DNA from: Myxococcales bacterium
GTDB lineage: Bacteria; Myxococcota_A; Polyangia; Polyangiales; Polyangiaceae
Assembly: GCA_012514535.1 (NCBI GenBank)
Contig: JAAZAA010000375.1
Coordinates: 1-32,859, forward strand
DNA length: 32,859 bases
Direction of reading: 5' to 3'
Part shown: positions 24,515 to 31,585 of the stretch, piece by piece
How positions within the stretch are numbered: the first letter of the stretch is position 1
Layout: every line of letters begins with the position of its first letter
Notes under the pieces: generated by a model
Databases searched by the model: none
What the model saw: the letters and a program-made list of their open reading frames with translations, nothing else
Told to the model about the DNA's origin: nothing
Program-made: the position numbers and the translations under genes

Positions 24515-27098
24515 GATCGGGCCCGCCCCCCGGCACGTCGGCTGCGGCACCTGCGGCAAGCCTGTCGACGCGCTGCGGGCCCCGCGCGTGCGCTGCATCG
24601 ACTCGCGCCTGTGGTTCTTCTGCTCCGTCGAGCACGCCGAGTCCTTCGACGTGGACAGCGCCGCGGGGCAGCTCCTCTCGGAGCGCGGCTTCGAGGCGCC
24701 CAGGCGCACCTGGGGCCTGCCGGCTCCTCCCCAGCTCCCGGCGGTGGCGCCCCTCGACGGCGCGAGCGCGGGCCCGTTCGACGGCGTCGTCGGTGGTGCC
24801 GGTGACGCCGTCAGCGTCGGGCCTCCGACCATCCGCTCCCAGGAGCTCCCCGACGCTGACGAACTCGGATCCGTCCGCGGGGAGGAGCGCTCGCTGACCC
24901 CCGCGCTCGGAGAGGCCCTGGAACTCGGACCGCCGATCGCTCCCGCCACGCCGCCACCGGCGAACGTGGCCAGCTCCCCGCCCCCCTCCGTCCAGACGAG
25001 GCCCCCCTCCTCGGTTCGCTCCGTGGCTTCCGGAGGCCCGATCTCCGGAGGTCCGGCTTCGAGCGGCCCCGCCTCGGGGCGGAGCGCGCCCCCTACGGCC
25101 GCGTCCACCTGGGATCCTCCGCCGTCCCCATCCCACCCGCACTCGGCCGCGGCGCTCTCCGGAAACGTCCAGGCACCGGCGACCCTCCCCGCCGCCCTCA
25201 ACTCGCTCGGAGGCCGCGAGCCGGCCTCCCGCGGCCAGGAATCACAGGATCTGCTCCTGCTCGGCATCGCCGCGGTGAGCGGAGCCTTCAGCATCGCCCT
25301 CACCCTCGCGGGCCCCTCGGCAGCGGCGCAGACGGGCCGCCTCGCCGTCCTCGGCGCGGGGGCGGGCGTGCTCGTGGCCCAGGCGCTGCTGAGCCCTCGG
25401 GATCCCCGGCAGCTGGATCGCGTGTCGTTGCTCCTGAGCCCGGTACTCACCACCGTGATCGCCGCCACCGCGCACCTGGGGGGACACCCGGACGCTCCCT
25501 CGGCGCTGACGGTCGCTGGCGCCGTGATCATCGCCAGCGCGGTGATCACCGGCCTGGTGCAGCGCTTCACGCAGCCCGTCGACCGCGGGCGACGCTCCCT
25601 CGTCGACCGCCTGCACCTGCAGGCCCGTCGCCTCAGCGGCCACGTCACCGAGCACTGCTCCGCGGACGAGCTCCGCCCCGGCGAGGAGATCCTCGTGGAG
25701 GCCGGCGAGCTCGTCCCGGCGGACGGCACGGTCGTTGCGGGACACGCGCGCATCGTGCCCTGGCTGGGCGCCCACCGCTCGGAGCCCCGCGGCGAAGGGG
25801 AGCCGATCCCGGCGGGCGCCCTGATCGAAGAGGGGGCGCTCCGCATCGTGACGGGGTGGACCGGATCGGACCGCGCCTGGCTGCGGCTGACGGCAGATCC
25901 GACGCGCCGCGTCGATCTGCGTTCGTCCCCTGCGCGGACGGGGTACCTCGCGGCCCAGCGGGGCGGCGTGGCGGCGGCGGGCCTGGTGCTGCTCGCTGGC
26001 TTCGCCCTCGGAGGAGATGGCCTCTTCTTCGCCCTGGCGGCCGCGGCCGTCCACGGAGCATTCGCCCACGCGGGGCTGGCCGAGCTCGCGGCGGCTCGGA
26101 TGGCGCGAGCGACGCTGGAAGGGCTCGACCACGGGATCGCGTTCCACGCGGCGGAGCACCTGGACGAAGCGGGGCGCGCGACCGTGGCGGCCCTCTGCGC
26201 CCGAGGCACCGTGCTTCTGGGAGAGCCGGAGGTCGCGGGGCTGGAGCCGCTGGATCAGCTCTCCCCGGAGGAGCTCCTCGCGCTCGCTGCCGGAGCGGAG
26301 AGCGCGGTGCATCACCCCGTCGCCACCGCGGTGCTGCGAGCGGCCCGGGCCCGCAACGTCCGCCCCGACGCCACGCGCAACCACAACCCCATCGCTGGCC
26401 TCGGCGTCACCGCGGTGACCTCCTCGGGCAAGGGTCTCGTCGTCGGGAGCCGAGCGCTGATGCTCCGGGAAAAAATCAGCGTTGCCCGCGCCGAGAGCCG
26501 CATCACGGAGCTCGAATCCATGGGGCGCACCTCGCTGCTCGTGGCGGTGGATGGTCGCCTGGCGGGCATCCTGGCGCTCCAGGATGGGCTTCGGCCCGGC
26601 GCACGAGCGGCCGTCCAGCACCTCCTCGACCTGGGGGTGGAACCAGTCCTGCTGTCGGGGGATTCCCGGGAGACCACGGACGCCATCGCCCGCAGCATCG
26701 ACATCGAGCACGTGCGCCCGGAGCTCCCCGCAGCGCAACGCGGCGAAGAGATCCGTCAGCTCTCCGAGGGCGGCGCGGTCGTGGCGGTGATCGGCCGCAG
26801 CCCCGTGGACGACTCCGCGCTCTCGGCGGCGGACGTCTCGATCACCTTGCGTGCGGCTGCCGCCAGCAACGCCGATTGGAGCGTCGGCCTCGCCTCCGAC
26901 GACGTACGCGACGCCGCGCGGACTCTGCGCATCGCGCGACGGGCGCGCGATGGCGCGCGCGCGATACTCGCCTTGAACGTCGTTCCACCGACTTTGGCTA
27001 CCCTGGCCGTGGCGTTCGACCTCGTTTCTCCGGCCGTTGCGCCCTGCGCTGCGCTGCTCGGGACGCTCGCGGCGGCCTTTCGGGCCCGCGAAGACTGA
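24507..27098 (+). CDS. Catalytically dead P1B-type ATPase-like protein with N-terminal metal knuckle
   Basis: 863 residues. The N-terminus has a TRASH/YHS-like knuckle: C13xxC16, then C39 and H43 (WFFCSVEHAESF). A Pro/Ser/Gly linker (about 70-240) follows, then about four membrane helices (245-365), an actuator-like domain with ELVPADGTVVAG, two more helices (about 485-530), an N/P-like domain with GEPEV and HHPVATAVL, and probably two C-terminal helices. This is the order of a heavy-metal P1B ATPase, but the working residues are gone. TGE is GAH (421-423), the membrane CPC is absent, DKTGT is CARGT (C564 replaces the phosphorylated Asp), GDGxND is GRSPVDD (763-769), and GDN is GDS. It cannot pump by the known mechanism. 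Its start overlaps argF and a Fur-family gene follows after 34 bases, so sensing, scaffolding or metal binding are possible roles. All roles are inference. Confidence 0.8.
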   Translation: MAEIGPAPRHVGCGTCGKPVDALRAPRVRCIDSRLWFFCSVEHAESFDVDSAAGQLLSERGFEAPRRTWGLPAPPQLPAVAPLDGASAGPFDGVVGGAGDAVSVGPPTIRSQELPDADELGSVRGEERSLTPALGEALELGPPIAPATPPPANVASSPPPSVQTRPPSSVRSVASGGPISGGPASSGPASGRSAPPTAASTWDPPPSPSHPHSAAALSGNVQAPATLPAALNSLGGREPASRGQESQDLLLLGIAAVSGAFSIALTLAGPSAAAQTGRLAVLGAGAGVLVAQALLSPRDPRQLDRVSLLLSPVLTTVIAATAHLGGHPDAPSALTVAGAVIIASAVITGLVQRFTQPVDRGRRSLVDRLHLQARRLSGHVTEHCSADELRPGEEILVEAGELVPADGTVVAGHARIVPWLGAHRSEPRGEGEPIPAGALIEEGALRIVTGWTGSDRAWLRLTADPTRRVDLRSSPARTGYLAAQRGGVAAAGLVLLAGFALGGDGLFFALAAAAVHGAFAHAGLAELAAARMARATLEGLDHGIAFHAAEHLDEAGRATVAALCARGTVLLGEPEVAGLEPLDQLSPEELLALAAGAESAVHHPVATAVLRAARARNVRPDATRNHNPIAGLGVTAVTSSGKGLVVGSRALMLREKISVARAESRITELESMGRTSLLVAVDGRLAGILALQDGLRPGARAAVQHLLDLGVEPVLLSGDSRETTDAIARSIDIEHVRPELPAAQRGEEIRQLSEGGAVVAVIGRSPVDDSALSAADVSITLRAAAASNADWSVGLASDDVRDAARTLRIARRARDGARAILALNVVPPTLATLAVAFDLVSPAVAPCAALLGTLAAAFRARED
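25029..25073 (+). repeat. 15-base in-frame repeat in the linker of the ATPase-like protein
   Basis: TCCGGAGGCCCGATC (25029-25043), TCCGGAGGTCCGGCT (25044-25058) and the more diverged TCGAGCGGCCCCGCC (25059-25073). They encode a Ser-Gly-Gly-Pro linker of five-residue units. Confidence 0.6.
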
Positions 27099-27132
27099 CC
27101 CCCGCGTCATCTCGTGGTAGTGAAACGACACT

Positions 27133-27666
27133 GTGAGCAACGATCGGGAGGACGCCCACTTCGGCCAGCGTGCGCGAAGTCCAAACCTGGAGCGCCTGCG
27201 CCAGGCCCTCGATGACTACATGTCGGACCGGGGGCTGCGCACGACGGAGCAGCGGCGGCTGATCGTCGACACGCTCTTCGACACCACCGAGCACCTGACC
27301 ATCGACGAGCTGCTCGAGAAGGTGCGCGCCGTCGATCCCCGGATCGGGTACGCCACCGTCTATCGCACGATGAAGATGCTGGCCGAGGGAGGCATCGCGC
27401 ACGAGCTCAACTTCGGCGATGGGGTGACTCGCTACGAGCTCGCTGACGAGGACGCTCACCACGACCACCTCATCTGCCAGGAGTGCGGCCACATCACCGA
27501 GTTCGAGGAGCCCCTGATCGAGGAGCTCCAGGAACGGATCGCGGCGCGCTACCGGTTCGTGGTCACCCACCACAAGCACGAACTCTACGGGCATTGCCGC
27601 GAACCGGAGGACTGCGAGCATCGCAAGCGCGCAGCCGACTCGGGGCGTGTACGCCAAACCAGGTGA
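27133..27666 (+). CDS. Fur-family metal-dependent regulator
   Basis: 177 residues. The N-terminal winged helix has LRTTEQRRLIVDTLF and the recognition region GYATVYRTMKMLAEGGIA. The dimer/metal domain has HHDHLICQECG (H109-H112, C115, C118), HHKHELYG and a C-terminal C155/C161 pair; the two Cys pairs form the structural zinc site of Fur and PerR proteins. Whether it senses iron, zinc, manganese or peroxide cannot be read here. A charged 20-residue N-terminal extension precedes the family's usual start. The start is the GTG at 27133, 34 bases after the ATPase-like gene and on the same strand, so co-transcription is likely. It is convergent with the glycosyltransferase. Confidence 0.9.
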   Translation: MSNDREDAHFGQRARSPNLERLRQALDDYMSDRGLRTTEQRRLIVDTLFDTTEHLTIDELLEKVRAVDPRIGYATVYRTMKMLAEGGIAHELNFGDGVTRYELADEDAHHDHLICQECGHITEFEEPLIEELQERIAARYRFVVTHHKHELYGHCREPEDCEHRKRAADSGRVRQTR

Positions 27667-27668
27667 CG

Positions 27669-27703
27669 TGACGCCCTCGTGACGTCCCAGGCGTCGGGCG
27701 TCA
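27669..27703. terminator. Bidirectional hairpin between the Fur-family and glycosyltransferase genes
   Basis: TGACGCCC (27669-27676) pairs with GGGCGTCA (27696-27703), an 8-base stem that includes the glycosyltransferase stop codon. An alternative pairing is GACGCC (27670-27675) with GGCGTC (27690-27695). No T-run. It is a candidate shared stop for the convergent transcripts. Confidence 0.45.
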
Positions 27704-28453
27704 GGAGCGCGGGCGTCTGCGTACGGGCACCGTGGCCACCGTCCAGAGGACCCGCCGCACGATGCGCGCGGGATCGCGGACGGAGTGGAAATGGGTGACC
27801 CGCTCCTCCTCCGGAGGATAGATCACCGAGATCGGCTCCTGGACGATGGGCAGACCGTTGCGCGCGAAGCGAAGGATCACCTCCGCCTCGAAGGCGTAGC
27901 CGGGGTCTCGTGGCTCGAGCTGCAACGTGCGCTCCACGGGATAGCGCCGCAGCCCACACTGGGTGTCCCGCAGGCGCATGCGACCGTAAGCGGACAAGAA
28001 GACGTTGGAGAACGCGTTCGAGAAGCGGTTGGGCAAGGGCGCGCCGTCCCGCCGCAGATCCCGCACGCCGAGGACCAACGCCTGCGGTGACGCGGGCAGC
28101 AGCACGAGACGAACCGCCTCCTCGGGCGGGTGCTGACCGTCCGCGTCCACGCTGACCACGCTGTCGAGCCCTCGCTCCTGCGCCCAGCGCAGGCCCGTGA
28201 GCAACGCAGCCCCCTTGCCCCGGTTCTGCGGGTGGCGAAGGACCGTTGCCCCCGCCGCCTCGGCGCGGGCCCCCGTCTCGTCCCCGGAGCCGTCGTCGAC
28301 CGTCAGGCACAGCGCGTCCGCGTGCCACTGGCTCCGCTCCGAGTCCTCCAGCCGCTCCCAGGCGGTCGCCCACGCGCGCCGCAAGCCATCGATCACGTCC
28401 GCGACGCTGTCTCGCGCGCGATAGGCGGGGATGAGGAAAGCTGCGGTTCGCAC
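27701..28453 (-). CDS. Family 2 glycosyltransferase (DPM1-like)
   Basis: 250 residues. A GT-A fold enzyme: FLIPAYRARDSVADVI at the start, nucleotide-binding VDDGSGDET (52-60), NRGKGAALLTGL, the metal-binding DADGQ (103-107), and RDTQCGLRRYP with FEAEVILRF, which are typical of dolichol/polyprenol-phosphate mannosyl- or glucosyltransferases. There is no C-terminal membrane segment, so it is a soluble DPM1-type rather than a GtrB-type enzyme. It should load a sugar onto a lipid carrier at the inner membrane; donor and acceptor are unknown. The start is a GTG at 28453. The lactonase-like gene is 118 bases upstream on the same strand. Confidence 0.87.
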   Translation of the reverse strand: MRTAAFLIPAYRARDSVADVIDGLRRAWATAWERLEDSERSQWHADALCLTVDDGSGDETGARAEAAGATVLRHPQNRGKGAALLTGLRWAQERGLDSVVSVDADGQHPPEEAVRLVLLPASPQALVLGVRDLRRDGAPLPNRFSNAFSNVFLSAYGRMRLRDTQCGLRRYPVERTLQLEPRDPGYAFEAEVILRFARNGLPIVQEPISVIYPPEEERVTHFHSVRDPARIVRRVLWTVATVPVRRRPRS

Positions 28454-28482
28454 GGTGTCCTCGGGATGTCTACCGGAGTCCG

Positions 28483-28514
28483 CCCCTTCGGCACAGCCCC
28501 TTCGGCACAGCCCC
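28483..28514. repeat. 14-base tandem repeat, 2.3 copies
   Basis: CCCCTTCGGCACAG at 28483-28496 and again at 28497-28510, identical, followed by CCCC. It is in the 118-base gap between the lactonase-like and glycosyltransferase genes. Confidence 0.85.
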
Positions 28515-28571
28515 CGGCGAACTCCGCGTCCAAGCCCTGCCCGAGCTCCCGCTCCGACCTCTCCTCGCGGC

Positions 28572-29555
28572 TCAATAGGCGACGATGTGCTTCGGCGGGC
28601 CCACCCAGTACGCCTTCTCGCCGACGGGAGCCACGAACTGCAACGACAAGCCGCCCGTCTCCCGGTTCCGCTCGAAGCCCACGATGTTCGAGCTCTCCTG
28701 ATTCGCCACCAACAGCCGATCGTCGCCGACGAGGCAGAAGTTTCTGGGGGTCCGCCCCCGGGTGCTCTCGTGGCTCACCAGGGCGAGGCCGTCGTCACTC
28801 GTCTTGAAGATCGCGATGCTGTCGTGGCCGCGATTCGACACGTAGACGAAGCGCCCGTCGGGGCTGACGTGGAGGTCCGCCCCGCTGTCGTCCGATCCCC
28901 GCGGGCCCGGCAGCGTGGACAGGACCTGGAGCGGTCGTAGGCTGGCGCCTTCGACGGCCAGAGTGACCACCGTACAGTCCAGCTCGTCGACGAGATAGGC
29001 GCGGTGCCCTTGGGGATGAAACGCGAGGTGCCGTGGTCCCGAGCCACGCGCCAGCGGAACGACGAAGGGCTCCCCCTCCCACAGCTTCCCGCGCTGGGAA
29101 TCGAAGCGATAGCAGGCGATCGTGTCGCTCCCCTTGTTCGTCACCAGCACGTAGGCGTTCGTCGGATCCGAAAGCACGCAGTGCGGGTGGGCGCCCGAGC
29201 GTTGCTCGTCGCTCAAGGGGCCCAAGGTGCCGTCGTCGAGGATGGGCCAGAGACGCACGGTGCCCCCTCCGTAGTTGGCCGCGAGCACCCAGCGTTCACT
29301 GCGATCCACCGACACGTACGCGGGTCCGCCGGGAGACGCGACCTTCCCGATGAGCACGGGCCGCTCGCCTTCGAGACGCAGGACGCCGATCGCGTCCTCG
29401 CGCTCGTTGACCACGTAAGCGGTGCCGTGGCTGGGAGCGAAAGCCATGAAGGAGGGCAGCGCTCCGGCGTCGACGCGATCCTCCACACGCAGCTCGGCCT
29501 CACCGAGCGAGCAAGCGAACAAATGCCGCTCTCCCCCCACGTAGATGGTCCGCAT
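28572..29555 (-). CDS. Lactonase-family beta-propeller (6-phosphogluconolactonase-like)
   Basis: 327 residues, no signal peptide. Seven-bladed propeller of the YbhE/Pgl lactonase family: it opens MRTIYVGG, then has repeated blades with YVVNEREDAIGVLRLEG, GGPAYVSVDRSERWVLAANYGGG, GSGPRHLAFHPQGHRAYLVDEL, ADLHVSPDGRFVYVSNRGHD and TPRNFCLVGDDRLLVANQES. HPHCVLSDP and the ANYGGGTV and GPRH segments are family hallmarks. E. coli YbhE hydrolyses 6-phosphogluconolactone, but many relatives have other or unknown roles. The ATG at 29555 is preceded by GGAG. Divergent from the folate gene, with 64 bases between starts. Confidence 0.87.
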   Translation of the reverse strand: MRTIYVGGERHLFACSLGEAELRVEDRVDAGALPSFMAFAPSHGTAYVVNEREDAIGVLRLEGERPVLIGKVASPGGPAYVSVDRSERWVLAANYGGGTVRLWPILDDGTLGPLSDEQRSGAHPHCVLSDPTNAYVLVTNKGSDTIACYRFDSQRGKLWEGEPFVVPLARGSGPRHLAFHPQGHRAYLVDELDCTVVTLAVEGASLRPLQVLSTLPGPRGSDDSGADLHVSPDGRFVYVSNRGHDSIAIFKTSDDGLALVSHESTRGRTPRNFCLVGDDRLLVANQESSNIVGFERNRETGGLSLQFVAPVGEKAYWVGPPKHIVAY

Positions 29556-29619
29556 GCGCTCCAAGAATAATCCGCGCCAGCGCCCGCACAAATCGCCGAG
29601 AAGCTGCTAGACAAGACCG

Positions 29620-30276
29620 GTGGCCGACCCGGATTTCCAGCTGGATCCCGAGCACCTGGCAGCCCTCTCCCACCGCGCGAAACGTCAGATCCGCCAGCGG
29701 ATGCGGGCCACCCGTCAGGCCTACCCGTCGACCGCCGTCGCGGCGCGCAGCGCGAAGATCTGTGAACGGCTCCTCGCCCTCCCCATCCTCGCGGGAGCGA
29801 AGGCGGTCGCTTCCTTCGCGCCTTTGTTGGAGCGCCGTGAGGTCGATTTGAGACCCCTGGACGAGGCCCTGCGCCACCGGGGCGTCGCTCTCTATTATCC
29901 ATTCATGGACCCCACGCCGACCGGCTACCGTACGGGTTTCCGGAAGGTCGAACGGCCAGATGACCTCGTCCCCCGCCAGCAGCCCTTCGCGGAGCCGCCA
30001 CCGGACGCGCCGGAGGCCCGACGGGGCGACATCGACGTCGTCCTCGTCCCCGCCCTGGCGGTCGCGGCGGATGGTCACCGGGTCGGGTACGGCATGGGGT
30101 ACTACGACGCGACGCTCCCGGACGTGGTGCCCCCCGCGATCAGCGTCGTGGTCGCCTTCGATTTCCAGCTGCTGACGGAGCTCCCCCACGAGGCTCACGA
30201 TCGCGCCTGCGACTGGGTGGTGACGGACGCGCGGGAGATCGACGTGCGCGGTGGTGTCCCCTCCGATCGGCGCTGA
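29620..30276 (+). CDS. 5-formyltetrahydrofolate cyclo-ligase
   Basis: 218 residues. It converts 5-formyltetrahydrofolate to 5,10-methenyltetrahydrofolate with ATP (folate repair/recycling). It shows an Arg-rich helical N-terminus RRAKRQIRQRMRATR-like (residues about 18-33), a central LYYPFMDP and the signature DGHRVGYGMGYYDATL (151-166), the ATP/folate loop of the family. In E. coli the homologue ygfA follows 6S RNA; here only 64 bases separate it from the divergent lactonase gene, too few for 6S. The start is the GTG at 29620 with no clear ribosome site. Confidence 0.9.
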   Translation: MADPDFQLDPEHLAALSHRAKRQIRQRMRATRQAYPSTAVAARSAKICERLLALPILAGAKAVASFAPLLERREVDLRPLDEALRHRGVALYYPFMDPTPTGYRTGFRKVERPDDLVPRQQPFAEPPPDAPEARRGDIDVVLVPALAVAADGHRVGYGMGYYDATLPDVVPPAISVVVAFDFQLLTELPHEAHDRACDWVVTDAREIDVRGGVPSDRR

Positions 30277-30287
30277 CGGCGTCGCCA

Positions 30288-30418
30288 CGGCGCTCCCCAC
30301 ACGGCGCCCCCGACACCGCGCCCCCCGACACCGCGCCCCCCGACACCGCGCTCCCGACACCGCGCTCCCCACAGGACGCTCTCGACACGGCGCCCCCAAG
30401 TACGGCGCTCCCGAGCCG
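30288..30418. repeat. 14-15-base tandem repeat array
   Basis: CGACACCGCG occurs at 30311, 30326, 30341 and 30355 (steps of 15, 15 and 14), with CCCCC or CTCC between. Degenerate units (CACGGCGCTCCC, TACGGCGCTCCC) extend the array on both sides. It begins a few bases after the stop of the folate gene. Frames through it give repetitive peptides and are not genes. Confidence 0.85.
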
Positions 30419-30585
30419 CACCGGATGCTCGGCCGCCCCATTACCGCCACCGCTGTCGGGCAATGACGCCCCCGCCCCGTTCGAGGGGTCGCGCGCCGCG
30501 GAGCGAATTGGTTGGATCGGGGACCGCGCGGACCGAGTAAAAATCTGCGGAGCGCAGCGGTCACAAGTAACTTCGAGAAAGCCCC

Positions 30586-30615
30586 CGGACAATCCGGCCG
30601 CCGGGCCTTTATACT
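30586..30615 (+). promoter_or_regulatory. Candidate promoter for the REC-GGDEF gene
   Basis: CGGACA (30586-30591), 18 bases, then TATACT (30610-30615). The -10 is the same hexamer seen before the small gene at 21898. Here a 40-base leader precedes the ATG at 30657. Confidence 0.4.
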
Positions 30616-30656
30616 GACTCATACTGCCCAGTGAGCGACCACCCAGACGAACACAC

Positions 30657-31571
30657 ATGGTACGCACGGTCCTGATCGTCGACGACTCCGAGTCCGTGCG
30701 TCACTCCGTCGAGCGCGTGCTGCGGGACCACCAGGTCGCCGATGTCTTCCTCACGGCGCGCGATGGCCGGGAAGCCTGTGCCCTGCTCACCCGGCACACC
30801 GTCACTCTCGTGTTCTGCGACCCCGCGGCGGCAGGGTTCGACGAGTTCGAGCTTCTGCGCCTGAAGGGCGGACAGACGAAGCTCGAGGGCGTGCCCGTGA
30901 TCCTGCTCGCGACCGAGGAGGACACCCGCGCCACCTTGCGTGCCCTCCGTGCGGGAGCCGACGATTACCTCACCAAGCCCTTTCACGACGAAGAGCTCGT
31001 CGCCCGCGCTCGCGTGCACCTGCGCCTGAGGGAGCTCCAGGACGAGCTGCGCGACAAGAGCACGCTCCTCGAGACCCTGAACCGCACGGACGGGTTGACG
31101 GGGCTCCTGAATCGTCGCTCCCTCGTGGAGGTCCTCGGCGCCGAGTTCGCGAAGTGCACGCGCTATCGCGCCCCGCTGAGCCTGGTGATGGTCGACCTCG
31201 ACCGCTTCAAGAAGGTGAACGACACCTTCGGGCACCCCGTCGGAGACGCGGTCTTGAAGACCGTCGCCCGGGTGATCCGCGCGGAGCTACGGGCCTGCGA
31301 CGCGGCGGCCCGGTTCGGAGGCGAGGAGTTCGCGCTCCTGCTCCCTCAGACGGATCGGGCGGGAGCGATCGTGGCCGCGGAACGCTGTCGCACGGCCCTC
31401 GAGGCGGCGCGGGTCCCTACGAGCGCCAGCGCGGTGAGCGTCACCGCGAGCTTCGGCGTGGCGACCTGGCCCCATCCCCAGGTGGCGCGCCTCGACGATC
31501 TGGTGAGCCAGGCCGATCAGGCCCTGTATCGCGCCAAGAGCGAGGGTCGCAATCGCGTCGTCGCCCTGTGA
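30657..31571 (+). CDS. Response regulator with GGDEF domain (diguanylate cyclase)
   Basis: 304 residues. The N-terminal receiver domain (1-125) has VLIVDDSESVR, D55 as the likely phospho-acceptor, T/S86-region LLATEEDT and K107 in YLTKPF. The usual Met-Pro after the Asp is replaced by Ala-Ala. A short coiled coil (about 122-142) leads to a GGDEF domain (143-304) with DGLTGLLNRRSL, the active-site GGEEF (221-225) and DQALYRAKSEGRNR. The inhibitory I-site RxxD is intact at R212-D215. It should make cyclic di-GMP when its receiver is phosphorylated (PleD/WspR type). No histidine kinase is adjacent. It is convergent with the protease gene, 14 bases apart. Confidence 0.93.
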   Translation: MVRTVLIVDDSESVRHSVERVLRDHQVADVFLTARDGREACALLTRHTVTLVFCDPAAAGFDEFELLRLKGGQTKLEGVPVILLATEEDTRATLRALRAGADDYLTKPFHDEELVARARVHLRLRELQDELRDKSTLLETLNRTDGLTGLLNRRSLVEVLGAEFAKCTRYRAPLSLVMVDLDRFKKVNDTFGHPVGDAVLKTVARVIRAELRACDAAARFGGEEFALLLPQTDRAGAIVAAERCRTALEAARVPTSASAVSVTASFGVATWPHPQVARLDDLVSQADQALYRAKSEGRNRVVAL

Positions 31572-31585
31572 CGTGGTTCGTGGGG

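Larger units (their letters stand above)
30277..30656. other. 380-base gap with tandem repeat and upstream region of the GGDEF gene
   Basis: No gene is supported. The first half is the repeat array; the second half (about 30510-30656) is less GC-rich and holds the candidate promoter of the REC-GGDEF gene, including a small inverted repeat CCGGA-CAA-TCCGG (30585-30597). Confidence 0.6.

Noticed and set aside
23540-26209. An 889-codon open frame on the minus strand opposite argF and the ATPase-like gene.
   Set aside because: Ser/Arg/Pro-rich shadow. argF on the other strand is certain, and the ATPase-like frame has recognisable domains.
24507-27098. That the ATPase-like protein is an ordinary copper or zinc exporter.
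   Set aside because: The phosphorylated Asp, TGE, CPC and GDGxND are all absent, so it cannot follow the P-type pump cycle.
29556-29619. 6S RNA next to the folate cyclo-ligase gene, as in E. coli.
   Set aside because: Only 64 bases separate the divergent genes, too short for 6S RNA.
30251-30466. Frames with five-residue repeats in the 30.3 kb array.
   Set aside because: Result of a 15-base unit, and the step changes to 14 within the array, which breaks the frame.
30475-30488. CCCC-GTTCGA-GGGG, like a tRNA T-arm.
   Set aside because: The loop is six bases rather than seven, and no acceptor, D-arm or anticodon arm can be built around it.
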